From contig OX387605.1 of the NCBI GenBank assembly GCA_947568835.1, positions 6,262,001 through 6,326,000 on the forward strand: a stretch of 64,000 bases of DNA. Direction: 5' to 3'. Shown piece after piece: positions 25,686 to 37,900 of this stretch (within the stretch, counting starts at the first letter, position 1; each line of letters starts with the position of its first letter). This DNA is from Protonemura montana (Eukaryota; Arthropoda; Insecta; Plecoptera; Nemouridae). Both the position numbers and the translations under genes were made by a program. Below the pieces are notes generated by a model. It saw only the letters and a program-made list of their open reading frames with translations, ran no database searches and was not told the DNA's origin.

Positions 25686-28600
25686 TAGGTTACTTCAACG
25701 CTTGCTGCACTGCCCTCTACAGGCAACCATTTCGAGCTCTCGAGTGCATCCCACAAGTTGTAATCTCTCTCAAGCAGCTCACGATTCATTTTGTCCACAT
25801 CGAGAGGTGTGTAGTGGTCTGCAATGGCAATACAACAATACTCTTATTACTAAGCATAAATTCTCACATACCAAAAACATATTTAAGAAAATTTGTATTT
25901 TTAACCCCCAGCTAAGACAACAAAACCCCGACTACACATAATCTAAACGAATAACAAATAAAGATAGGGTGAGTGATTACTGATTGTGTCTACCTAGATT
26001 CATCAACCACTATGTCACCGTAATTACCACAAAAAACTATTGCAGAGCAGTGCCCCAAGAGTAACCAACCAAAATCAACAAGTGTTTGGATAAATCACAG
26101 AATCCTAGTCAACCAGGATTAAGAGTTGATATAAACAGTGGTAAAAGATTCATTGGCAGCTTGTTATAACAGCCTAGTGGGGTCAGTACCACCTGCAGTC
26201 AAAGCTCCCTGGCTATTAATATATTCAATGCAAGCACTGAAAATAACTAGATCTGCCAATCAGCTTATTTTTTGGTTTGCAAGACTTACCAACAAGCTCT
26301 AGCCCGTCGTTCTGGTTCCCATTCTCCACATATGCCTGCCCTTGCGTGTAATCCTGGTATCCGACGGCAGCAGGATCAGTCGCGCCCTCGTAGTAGCCAT
26401 TCTGCCAACCCGAGTACGATGACCAGTAGTTGGGGTCGTAATACTGGCTGTAGTCTTGGCTCGCATTGTAACTGGTTGGGGCTGCGGTGGGAGTAGGTGG
26501 AGGGGCGGCACTCGATGTACTTCCAGACGTCGGGCTGGTAACATGACAATTATCATAAAGTGAATTTTCTGTCACCATTGGGTTTTTATGAGCATAGCAA
26601 ATCTTCAATTTCACCAAGTTTATATTTTCTAATTTAAATTTCTTTAAATGCTTTTTGTGTTTATTCATGCTCTACCATTAGCAAGGCTGCTCCGATTTTG
26701 GTTTCATTTTCAGAATACCTTTTCGTGTTTTTAAGGCAAACGTTTGACTCAAGTTCCGTTATTTTTTATTGCTAACTTTCCAGGCAAGTTGGCAACAACA
26801 AAACAAACAATGGGAAATAAGTAGATTACCGATGCTGATTACATTGGTGCGGCTGATAAGATCAAGCCGGGTTGACACATTTTTACGACCAAAAAAGAAA
26901 CCCAGGTACCTATCATGAGGAGAATTCAGATTTCCGGCCATCGTGGCTTATAATGAAACGCTTATAATTAAGTAATAGTGTTTGCTGTGCTCTTAATGAG
27001 AAATTTATTTTTTCACCAGAACAAATATCCAGCATTACTAGTATTCAAAATACCTTGAACTTCCTGCAAATCGGTGTGGCTTTGGTACAGCATTGCTTAT
27101 TTTCAAAGGTTTGGTCCCAAGGCCCTTGTATCCATTCATAGCTTGAAGACACTGCTTCTGTTCCTCTTCTCCCGCAAACCTAATAAAACCGTAGCCTTTA
27201 CTAAACCCTACGTTATCCAGGATCACTGAAAGCAAACAAAATTAAATTAGGTTCTACAAGTTTACACAATATGGCATTTCTTCTAGCACAAGATGAATCC
27301 CCTACTTATCAAACAATTCCATTTTGACATTGCAAATGCAAATGTTTGTACCCTAGAGTTTGCTATTGCCATTGGGACAGTTACGTAAACAGGTAAAAAT
27401 GTCGAATCTGTGGATCTCATGCTGCTTCCCACCGAAAGAGTTCTCGTGCTTGTCGCTGTTTTACCATCACTGATCTTTTGAGTGGCTTAGTCAGAGGCAA
27501 CATTCCAAGACCTACCGGGCCGGAAATAAAATCTTACTAGAAACATTCCATTATCTATCTGTTGCTGGATTTTCGATACAAATCATAAATCACAGTTAAA
27601 AAAGCTACTGGTGCAACTGGAGGTGTTTTCCTCAGTAGACTTTTCTGAACCCAGTGAAATTTAAATGAACGGTCCCAAGGTACGAGCAAGTAGAGATTGT
27701 GTACCCTGAACGATGCATAAGTTTGGAGATAAGTCAGTAATGAAAAAATATATTGTTTATGTAGATACATAATGCTGCGCGATGATTATTTATAACAAAT
27801 GTATTGATTAATTTTAATTATATTCATCAACAATGATCGATGGTAAGCAAATGTATTAACTATAGGTATTATATGTCCGTTTGGTGTTTTAACTAACAAT
27901 AAAATAGCTCCAACTCTTCTAAATTTATCATAAGAACCAAAGGTTATGTACTAGCATCAAAAAGGTTCTTTTATCGATGGTACTAGGGTACTAGTACCTT
28001 CTGAACTGTTGGAAGTGTCCGTCCATTGCCACAATAATTAAAATAGCCAACAACTGCCAGTTGCAGAATGCTGCAAATGTATGTGTCCTGTTACTGGAAC
28101 AATTTGCTCCACTAGATGGCTACTGGGATCCAGTAGTTGGAACTGACTGGGATAGTTCAGTGCAGAGTGGTTCATCTTCAGCATTTTTGTTTGTTTTGCT
28201 TGAAATCACAACCACCTCCTAGGCTGGTGCAGGTAAATTTTAACTTATCTCTCTCAAGTGATCTGTTTAAATTGATTTGACACAAAAGAACGCTAGGCGG
28301 CGGCTATGTTTATGCGCTAAATTACCAGGATCGAGCAAAGGAGCAGAAAAGATCAACCCAAACCAATGCCACTTCACATCATTATCATTACCTTTTGCTG
28401 TTCTGACAGATGGATATCGTGATGCAAATGTTCTGTACAGATTGTAATCATCTACTTCAGGTGTGAGATCACCAACCCAAAGGGAGAATTCTCGCTCAAT
28501 TGGTGGACGGCCCGTTGTACTAGCGTGATTCAGTTTGAACCTAACAGGCTACAAATAAGAAAACCATGCTAGTTACTGACCATTAAAATGAAATTAAAAA

Positions 28601-29011
28601 ACTGGTGTCTAATTTAATGTATAGATTCCTTACAGGTTGTGAGTTAGGTATGATTTTTCCGCTCAGCTTGTGCATTGCATTAAGAGCAGCCTCATCTGTA
28701 ATGAAGTGAACAAAACAGTATCCTGCAGGTTCACCCGTAAACTTGTTCCTCATCACTTTAACATTTTGAGGGTGTTCATCCATCCGCTGAAATGCAGACA
28801 TGACAAAGCTCTCGGTCATGTACGGTTCCAACTGGAAATAATAATGCAATACACACTTTAGGTTGATTAGGTTAACAGCAAAATTGTATGGCACTTGACA
28901 TAACCTAAAAGACTTTATGAAATCTTACTGAAAAGATATTTAAAGTAATAATAAGCTTATTGTACTCACACCACCCATCCATAACTGACAGTGAACCAAA
29001 GGGTTCGACAT
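25685..29011 (-). CDS. TRNAU1AP: TRNAU1AP/SECp43, selenocysteine-tRNA-associated RRM protein, 6 exons, 315 aa
   Basis: RNA-binding protein linked to tRNA-Sec and selenoprotein synthesis in vertebrates. Exons in order: 29011-28970, 28831-28634, 28548-28392, 27225-27054, 26534-26290 and 25818-25685, all in phase. RRM1 has RNP2 LWMGGL and RNP1 GYCFVHF; RRM2 has RNP2 LWVGDLTPEVDD and RNP1 KGYGFIRF. The linker VRFKLNHA matches the RFKLNYA linker of human SECp43. A Tyr/Gln/Ser-rich region follows (SQDYSQYYDPNYWSSYSG), then a C-terminal block, LLERDYNLWDALESSKWLP, equivalent to the EELYDALMDCHWQPL end of the human protein. Length is close to the human 287 aa. Its presence fits an organism that still makes selenoproteins, though the family also persists in some species without them. 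Confidence 0.93.
26910..26941 (-). other. Possible alternative first exon inside TRNAU1AP
   Basis: Minus-strand CCACGATGGCC gives a good initiation context. The frame MAGNLNSPHD runs to a donor at 26909 (ATAG then GTACCT) with two bases left over, the phase required by the exon at 26534. If used, it would make a protein of the C-terminal Tyr-rich region without RRMs. Only phase and context support it. Confidence 0.2.
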
Positions 29012-29671
29012 AATGACCACTTTAATATCAGATCAATCAACGTTCTCAGATAATTCGTGTTTCTTTCTGCCAATCTAACCAAAGATACGATCAAACCGCC
29101 GGAGGCTTGCTGCAAAACACTCCACTGATCCAGAGCTCTGATTGGTCATTCGCATTAACGCAGCACAGAGGTAAATTTAAAAAATGTGTTTGGTGACAGT
29201 TTTAAAACCTACACGGAAAGATTTTATCATTTTATCAATCATTTATCAATCATAACTATAATTAATAATTGAATAATAATTATTATTATAATTAAAATCC
29301 TTATAAAGTTTTTATAATTCTCAATGATATGAGATTAAAATATTTTAATATGTATAGTTTTACTTATTCAGTATTAAACTTATAATGTTAGTTTATTGGT
29401 TGATTTTCTTTCCCCACAGCTAAAATAAATCGAAGGCATTCTTCTATTCTTTTTATGTTTGTGATTGATATTATTTATAGAATCGGGAATTTACCTGAAT
29501 TTATGGAAAAAGCTAAAATGAATTGTCTTAAGCAAAGAAACCTCACAATATATTTTTCTTTTTGCGAGCAAGCTTACTCTTTAATGGGATCAACCTCATT
29601 GGGCATACGAATCCAATTAAACATATATCCTAGAACTGTTTTACTCAGTAACAGTAGTTTCTTCAAGTACT
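29012..29671. promoter_or_regulatory. Shared upstream region of TRNAU1AP (-) and the Beat-like gene (+)
   Basis: About 660 bases between divergent start codons. 29220-29350 is extremely AT-rich with AATTATTATTATAATTAA-type palindromic words. No TATA box or coding sequence can be assigned with confidence. Confidence 0.5.
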
Positions 29672-31083
29672 ATGGCATCAAATCTGTCTATCCTAATTTT
29701 TCTGCAAGCTTTTCTGTGGTATTTGGGTGAGTTATGGCAACACTTACTGAAACTTGATACAACATTTAAAAAAAAACCATGAAAAACTTTTTAAAAAATA
29801 CTGATATATTATTTTCTTGGACACATTTCACTTCTAGCATCTGGCGTAATTGATATTTCAGTGCCACATTTTAAACAAGAATCAGAAAATGCTACACTGC
29901 GCTGTTTGTACAATCTTGGAATGGCAACTACTTTGTACTCAATCAAATGGTACAGAAACAAGTTTGAATTTTACAGATACTTGCCAAGGGATGAACCACA
30001 AAAGCAATCATACTTCTTACCTGGTGTTCTGGTAAATGTATGTAACAGAATTCTTACATTGTTCTTAGAATTTACAGCAAAATTATCGTTTTAGTTCTTT
30101 TCCGTTACAAAAATATCCTGTGACATATGTGCTTTGACTTACAATAATTTTAGCTTGAAGATTCAAACGAGTATCAAGTATCACTACTTAACCTCTCGTT
30201 GGCTACCAGTGGAAGGTTTAAATGTGAGGTTTCTACGGAAGCTCCAGTATTTCATACAACCACAGCAAGTGCCTTCATGACAGTTATAGGTTGGTGCTAT
30301 TCTATATTCTGGCCGAACAAAATACATCTAATTAATAATAGATTTTTTAATTAGTTTTTTATAACTATTAGTTTGATTATTTAATTAATAAATGGAGAAA
30401 TAATTTAACTATTGAAATAAAAATAAATAACAGAGAGCAGTGGTGCAACTAAGCTGCAGGCCCAGGGAAGATAACTGATGAGCTGTCCACGATTATATGC
30501 TCACTCCAATAAATGGACATTGTGATTGTTACAGCTTTGCCGAACGATTCACCTAAAATAAATGGCTTGCAGGGTGTTTATAGTGACGGTGAAACAATCA
30601 ATGTGAACTGCACATCATCCCCCTCTTTGCCAGTTATGCAACTGGTGTGGTATGTCAATGGAGCAAAGGTAAATAATAAACCTAGCAACAAGCAAGGCTG
30701 CTCAAAGTAAAAAAATGCTAAGCATATCTAACTAGAATTTAAATTGTGTACCACTCATGAAAAAGAGTGTAAACAACACATTGAAATTTAATAAAATCAT
30801 CAGCTTTATTTCACGTAATCCGTTAACATTGCAGGCAAACTCATCGTGGCTTACAACATTCGAGCCCACTCCATATTTAAATACCAGCCGTGAGACACTT
30901 ACCGTCAACATGCAGGTCAAAGCTGGACAAGATCTGTTCCCCTCGCGAGTACTAAGTCTACGATGTGTTGGTTTATTAGCCCAGCGCTCCTGGCAAGACC
31001 AGAAATGGACCAATCTGTACCAATTGTCTAATGGTGTGTACAAAAATGCCAAGAATGGCATGGTGTATATTGCCCTTCCATAA
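29672..31083 (+). CDS. Beaten-path (Beat) family secreted Ig protein, 5 exons, 255 aa
   Basis: Beat proteins are arthropod secreted or membrane-tethered Ig-domain proteins that bind Sidestep receptors and guide motor axons. Exons 29672-29726, 29838-30031, 30154-30289, 30535-30668 and 30835-31083 join in frame to TAA. Exon 1 is a signal peptide, MASNLSILIFLQAFLWYL, which fixes the start. The first Ig domain shows the Beat hallmarks ATLRCLYNLG, LYSIKWYRNKFEFYRYLP, LPGVLLEDSNEYQV and TSGRFKCEVSTEAPVFHT; the second has INVNCTSS, LVWYVNGAK and the closing Cys in LSLRCVG. There is no C-terminal membrane segment, so it is probably secreted. Which Drosophila beat (Ia-VII) it matches best cannot be decided by eye. 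Confidence 0.88.
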
Positions 31084-31114
31084 GACGTAACACTACTCAG
31101 AAATGTGCACTTCT

Positions 31115-31120
31115 AATAAA
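31115..31120 (+). promoter_or_regulatory. Polyadenylation signal AATAAA for the Beat-like gene
   Basis: AATAAA 32 bases after the stop codon; gives a very short 3'UTR. Confidence 0.5.
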
Positions 31121-32454
31121 AGCATTGTTCATAGCTATAGTAGCGGCTAGATTTTGGGGACACTTTCCACAAGTCTAACTCAACTCAACTTGCTAGGCTG
31201 TTGTTGAATAGTCCTCGTTAAATCTAAAAAAAACTAACAATTTCTCAATTTCAAATTACCAGAAACATTAGTGGGGAACTGTAAAAATCCATGCCATGCT
31301 AATTGAAAGTAGTGGTTTTAAAATTCTTTCTTTCTTGGGGACTGCATTTGAAGATCACCTAGGGCCCAGAGATTGTGTGGATAGTATACAAAAACAGTGG
31401 TTTTAAGGCATAGCCCTAAAAAAATTAATTCAAGGAACATTTTAAGGCAATATTTATCATTTGGGTCCAAGCAGTACCAAGTTTCCTTCAGTTACAACGT
31501 GCTCTCTTAGTACTTAAGGAAATTACTTCCATAAGATTGTTAAATTAGCAGAAGTTCGGTGAAGTTTACCGAAATATTCCCGTAGCGTTTTGTATAGGCC
31601 TAGCTACTAAAATCTACATACTCAACGCTATCAGCGAATACCGGCTGGGAGTATCCTCAATGAATGCTATCCCACAATTTAATCGTGAATTTGGTTTTGT
31701 GTTGACTTGTCAACAGAACTAATTGATAAAACAAATTTTTTTCTTTCAGGTCAATGTGACACAATTACAGCACCAAAACTTGGTGGCATAATGCCATTGG
31801 TTTCATTATTGACCTCTCAATATTTCTATAATTACTTCCAGTAATTAGTTCTGATAATGAATGAGTATTGAAGGAGAGAAAGATGGATGGAAATATGCTA
31901 TTTTCTGGGGAGAGGGAGTGGGAAGATGTTCATAGAATAAATAGCCTACTTAAATTTCACAAGTGGATGTTTAATCCCCGATTGTGTCACTATGTTTACT
32001 AAACAACCTCCTGATAGTGGCTGTACATTTTGATTATGAATCTTTATGATAACATAATAACCTTAGGATACAAACTATAATAATAAAAAAATTGAGATAT
32101 TAATTTTAAAATTAGTTGCTTTAACTAATTTGTGAAAGCCTAACTGGTTCAAAACACTCTTGAAAATAGATCCAAGTAGCAAGGAAAATAATTGATGGTC
32201 ACCTATATAACTATTATAACAACATGTTATTTCATTTGTACAAAACTGCAAGGAGGGATTCTATTTATTATACTAGTAGTGGTGTTTATATTGGCTTTGC
32301 CACTGAGAAACTTGTCCTTTTGATCCTGAGACTCAAGATTCTTTTCGGACACATCAAAATCATGGTCCAATCGGCATAAAAATAGGCAATGTTTAAATTC
32401 ACCGAATATTTTGGTGATTGGAGCCCCAGAAATCGTAACTACAGTTCATTTTGT

Positions 32455-32480
32455 CTTTCATAAAACGTCCTTTATGAAAG
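32455..32480. other. Perfect 10-bp hairpin
   Basis: CTTTCATAAA and TTTATGAAAG are perfect reverse complements around ACGTCC. No neighbouring feature explains it. Confidence 0.6.
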
Positions 32481-33556
32481 TTGAATAAAAAAAATTAAGA
32501 AGTCGCTGATATTAACACCGAGGACAAAATTAAAATGCTGCTCCAATCCTGATCATCAATGAAATACAGACTGTTGATTAATGAACGAGGAAGTAGCCAC
32601 TGTGAGTTTGAAAATGCTAAGGCACTAGACTTCAGGTCACTAAGATTGAATAAATTGCTATTATTCAGGCAGTGGGTTAGTAAGTTACCTGGTCTAGTAC
32701 TGTTTGCTTTGAGAAAATTACTAGACTACTGACATATGTTCACATAGTAGAGCAGTGGCAAGCCAAGCCTATGAAAATCTGTGCACATTTTCAAGTACAA
32801 TTCTGCTCATTTTTAGGTCATTTTCTGAAGTTAGCACTCAGACCTTTTAGAAGACATCTTACAAGATGGATCGATAATCGATAATTTATTACACAAAATT
32901 ACTTATGTCAGACATGAAAAATTCTGCCATGAACAGAGAACATCGCATTTTGTACTGCTGTCACTTTTATCATCCCTGGCCGTGAGCCATGATCAACGTT
33001 CACATTTCACATCGGTTAACAGAGTCTACGGCGACTACGATATCTCTCTAAGTGTAATGTTTCACCAATTTACATCAAGCATTTTCACGATCACATTTAT
33101 TCAAGTGCCAGCAATGCCAGCCTAACATACCAAATAAATCTAAGAACGAAAAACACACTTCTGCATGAACAAAGTCGAACGCCAAAAGCGTTCACGAGCA
33201 CACAGGTCAAGTGCTGCGTTGCCTGCTCTAGAACACCACCTCGGGCCCGACAATGCATTTCAACAAGTAGTGCTTCCAACCAAAATAATGTACACAATTT
33301 CATACCAACATCTTCTCATAGAAAGGCAATCATTCCATTAAATCTAAGTTCCCGGCAAAAATGATTGGCTTTGAACATTTCTTGCGAGCGTATAGGTACT
33401 TTGTTGACACACTTTGCCGATGCACTTCTGTCGACTATAAAAAAAAAAGGCCTTTCCCCTATCCCCATCGAACGAGGCGAGGGAGCGCGGCCAGTGCACC
33501 GATCGGTTTCGTTAAGCTGCGACTACCCGTGAACGGCGTGCAATCGCTGTCCATCG

Positions 33557-34949
33557 TTATACGGCGACCGCGAGCGTCGACTGGCGCTGGCGCTCCGTCT
33601 CCTCCTGCATCTGCACCTGGATAGCGGCGTCCACCAGGAGGTGCAGGTAAGAGAACTTGTCTTTGTCCTCATCCTCTGGCGGCGTCGGTGGCGGCGTCTC
33701 CTGTGCAAACTTCCCACTGGCTCGCTCTTCCTTGCTGGCCAGCCGCAGCAGCTGCGCATGCGGAGCACTCCAGTACTCGGTGCTTGCGTCGCCGCCCCCG
33801 CGGAAGTGCGGGGCTGCTGGCGGGCACGGGTAGCGACTGACAATGACACTGTGCCACGGCGTCTGACCGCCCCCGCCGCCTGCAGCCTCCTCCTCGCTTG
33901 GCACGCTGCTGTCGTACTCGCCATGGCTGTCCTCCTCGCTGCGGTACATGAGCGTCATGTTCTCGTCGTAGTCCATCTCGCGCGGGTTGCCACCGCCGCC
34001 AGCTGGGTCCTGCACTCGAGACTGGCTTGGTGAACCAGACGACAACTTTTTGCCGCGCCGTGAGATTGTGTAGTGTTGCGGGTCATGCCCCTCTCGGCGG
34101 ATCATCTCTGGCAGGATGCGTCGGCGAGCATTGATGAACCAGTTGCAGACCTACCAGCAGAAATTGAAGCGTTTAGACACAAGCCCAGGTCCTCAAACCT
34201 GGCTAGCTAATTTCTACATTACTAAAGCCTGGACCAGGTTTATTTGTCAGCAGAGACCACTGCTAGCTTGCCATTAAAAGTCTTTTTCCACCCACTCACC
34301 CTTTACCATTTCATTACAATTAACTGCAATTTATTTTTGTGCAATCTGTACATTTTCCTCCTCAGCAATGAAGCAACAGTTTCTACATGTGAAGCAACTA
34401 ATAGTTTAATTACCTATCTTCTGGGCTTGGGAATAAATTGTTGTCAAGTTAATTGTATTCATACTCAATATTACTGTTACTGCATGTGGCAGGAGAGCTC
34501 AAGTTGATTAAGACAAAGGTACCAAATCATGTTCATGTCAGAAAAAACCAAAGAAAAAACTGTCATAGGGGAATATTGTTAATTGGAATAAAGAAGTTGT
34601 CCACCAGAAAAGAAGACACTTTGTTAAGTTCTGTCTCCTGCAATGAACTGACTTCGTTGAACCTCGAGAGTGCTCACCTGCAAGACTGTAAGGTTGGCCT
34701 CCTGCGATAATGTGAGTTTTTCGGCGTCGCTGGGATAGGCGTTGTAGCGGTGCTCGTAGAGCCAGCGCTTGAGGATCTTGACCGAGTGCTTGGGCAGGTT
34801 GCCGCGACGCTTGCGGATGACGTGCAGGGCCGAGGCATTGTGGCCGCCAGCCGCCGCTCGACGTCCGCTCGACGTGCTCGAGTCATGCTCCTGGTCTGAG
34901 CCCGAAGACTGGTCATCTGTGCTGCTGGTTGACGAGAACCGCTCGCGAG
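33557..34949 (-). CDS. TGIF: TGIF-type TALE homeobox transcription factor (achintya/vismay orthologue), last two coding exons
   Basis: Sequence-specific repressor or activator of the TALE class; TGIFs restrain TGF-beta/Smad signalling in vertebrates, and achi/vis control male meiotic gene expression in flies. Exons 34949-34678 and 34150-33557 (TAA). The homeodomain spans the junction: [43 protein letters not shown], then [16 protein letters not shown] and [15 protein letters not shown] includes the TALE-type Ile at position 50 and Asn at 51. After it come acidic and Gly-rich stretches, [13 protein letters not shown], and a helix, [17 protein letters not shown], like that at the C-terminus of insect TGIFs. 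The first known exon enters in phase 1, so at least one upstream coding exon exists. I could not identify it securely; small candidates at 39640-39762 and around 40884-40893 are only guesses. Confidence 0.92.
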
Positions 34950-37900
34950 CTGAAACACAAGGGAGGAGACTTTTATTAGACTTGACTGTTGCTCTGTAGT
35001 TTGTAAGGAAGGTACTTTGAAAATGTTTTCAGAGGAATATGTTAGAAAATGTTGATGGAAATTAGTAAACGGCGTTTTTGAACTTAAAACTTTTGTCCAC
35101 AGCAGTAGGCAATTACAGAGTTTGGAAGTTATAATTTTTACATCGAATGGGAACTGAGTATTTAATTCAGATATGTGAGGGTAGTACAAAAATGAAATGA
35201 TTGAGGAAAGTAGAAACTGGTGGTTAATGGCTTTTGAAACTTTTAGACACATGGCTTCAGAAGAATTCTCACAAGAGATAATTTGTTCATTGCTTGGGAT
35301 GCAGTCTTGGTGATTACTGCTTGGCGAAAAGCAAGCGTCTCAAAGAACTCATTTGTCTTTCAAACGCCTTTAGAAATCCGTTTAGTTCACTTTCATTTCC
35401 ATTACCACCACGATTGAAATAACTCCTGACGTTTACATTCCTCGAGAGAACAGTAACACCTTAGTTACGTGCCTACCTCGCGAGCGTTCCGGTCTTTTTA
35501 AAGTCCCGGCGTGCCATAATCGCAGTCCTATGCTGCATCAAAGCAGTCAAATGACTGAGTGCAGCATTACAAAGACGGAAATACGGGTACCTAGATACAA
35601 AATGTCGCTAATCTCGTGGCATCAGACGCTGTCAAGTGAGAATGATAGCGTGCTCCGATCAGTGTAACTATAGTCTAATTCGGGCCGGCGACTTGAAATA
35701 GCCGCTGCAGCCTCATCGTAGGCCGAGCGATCTGGAAAAGGTCACCCGCGCTTCCGAGTGTCGCGGCGCGGACCAAGTAGGTCGTCACTCCTAGCGCAAA
35801 TCTACCTGCCAAAACGTATGAGAACAGAGAGAGGTGTAGGAGTATTCTGTACCGGCTGTCAAGCAGTTCAATCGATGTCGGACAAGACTCCAGAATTACA
35901 TGGACGTCGATACGCAACCTCAGCAATTACTGTACATATTTTTACTCATAGAGCCTTGGGTCCTCCAGTGAATAAACGTACTTGTGTGCTCAAGGTCGAG
36001 TTTCCTTAGACGAGTATCTCACACGACGAGGAAGGACCTGTCTGTAGTATCAGTAGGAGGGATCTTGCACAGTGTAATTTAATGGGGCTTTGCTTCAAAA
36101 ATTTAAATGATTTAATTTTTCACACCTAAGTTCACACGCCTACTATTATGACTGATTACTCGAACTCGACAGACATAATTTCGATAAACGGTAAAGGCTA
36201 GACTTTGAAGACGAAGAACTTTGCTTGGCGCGAAGTTAGCAGCGTCGTGATAAATGTCGCGCCCTACAGGTACCTGGCGTTTACCAGGCATTAATTATGT
36301 AATAATACCTACGAATTACAAACAGCGAATTACCAAACGCCGGTAAACAGCGTTTTAAAGGCTGTTCGATGGGAATCGGTACGCGTTCAAAGCGATTCAA
36401 AATGATTTAAATCAAGTCGCCAATAAAAACAATAAAAACACTTCTGGAAAATGTGCAAATGAGGATGTGCCTTGTCATCTTAATTAGTTGAAGATTACGG
36501 TATAAAATAACTAAAGAAAAAGAGCCGATGAACAGATGACTTTGCTGCGATTTTATAGCAATTTAACTGCGGCGTTTGAATCAGAAGTCTATCTGGCGGC
36601 AACATTCGATTCAAGAGTCAATCAGTGTGCATAATGGCACTACCCATCAAGTTTTTCAAGGCTCGTGAAATCGCCAGACAATAGGAAACTATTCCTTCGT
36701 TTTTATGCACACTTTTCTTCAGCAGTTGCAAGACTTCGCTGTCTTGCGCAGTTACACTGCAATGACAGAGAATTCTTGGAGGAAACACCCTTGCTCGCAA
36801 GAGGTTATCAGTAAGGGTTTAATCTTTACCCTCAATGTTATGAAAGAAAGCCTTTGGTCTTTTAACAGCAATACAAAATCACAGGGTTATCATTTGTATT
36901 TCCGACAGCATACGATTTATTATCAGAGAACGCCGGGTGAAAAGTTACTTAATGATATTCCCGATAATGTTAGTTACAAAACGGCAAAAACGGGAACATG
37001 GAAAAAATGTAATTCTTTTCAGAATCCACAAACATTTTCCGAACGCAATTAAAAAAATACGTAAGTAAATCTAAGAAGCACCTCAGCAAAAGGAAATGGT
37101 CGACTGCTTTGCACAGACCTGCTAGTGGCATGTAATGATAGCGAGTACAATGCCTAATACAAGTTGGACGCATGTTTACCTGTCATTTAGCACGTGTTTG
37201 TTTCCAAGAGTCGACGAGCACGACAAGACTTTTTCACATTGGAAATGTGGAATCAAGATGAACCGACAACTGTCAGTCGTCGTTTTGACCTACATTGCTA
37301 CATACCAAAGACAACAGATAAGTAGCTTGTGATAATTAATAAACACAATATCTAATCACTAATTATGATTATCATCGAATTATTAGAGAACGAATCGACT
37401 TATCAATGAGATGATTCTAATTTTTAATCTTGAAGAATGCCTAATTGATAACCTGCCAATAAACGATTCTACTGTTTACCTCGTTGCATTTCCTTGCTAA
37501 TATGAACCGAGAGCGAATTCGCAGAGCGGTTTGTTTTGAATTCATCATAACCTTAATTTGGGGCACCAACCGAAGGGATGAATATTTTTTTTGTCCCTTA
37601 AAGTTTAAGGTCACGGTCAGAGTATCACGCAGACGGTGGGCGATGCATATTATGCTGTCAATTGAGAATAAAAACTAGCATAAGATTCCTCATAGAAGAT
37701 GTAAGTACGTTTTAAATTGCATGTCTGCTTCAGTTTGTGTCGCTTTACCAAACCTTCACATGCATGACATGATCTCATAAATTCCCAAATATTTTTTTCA
37801 GCTACCCGTGGCCCCGCACTTTTGAGTAGAGATATCAAATTTTATCCAAGTTTCTCGCTATCTATCAAAAATATTTGCACTTTGTAAAGCTATTCTAGAA

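Larger units (their letters stand above)
31084..33556. other. Convergent intergenic region, Beat-like/TGIF
   Basis: No recognisable coding sequence. The right part should be the TGIF 3'UTR; TTTATT at 33096-33101 provides a candidate minus-strand AATAAA. A perfect hairpin lies at 32455-32480. Confidence 0.55.

Noticed and set aside
33641-34033. 130-codon plus-strand frame opposite TGIF
   Set aside because: Shadow of the GC-rich TGIF coding exon on the opposite strand.
35474-35550. Minus-strand frame MARRDFKKTGTLA with a GTAGGC donor, considered as the missing TGIF first exon
   Set aside because: It leaves two bases at the donor, whereas the exon at 34949 needs one, so it cannot join directly.
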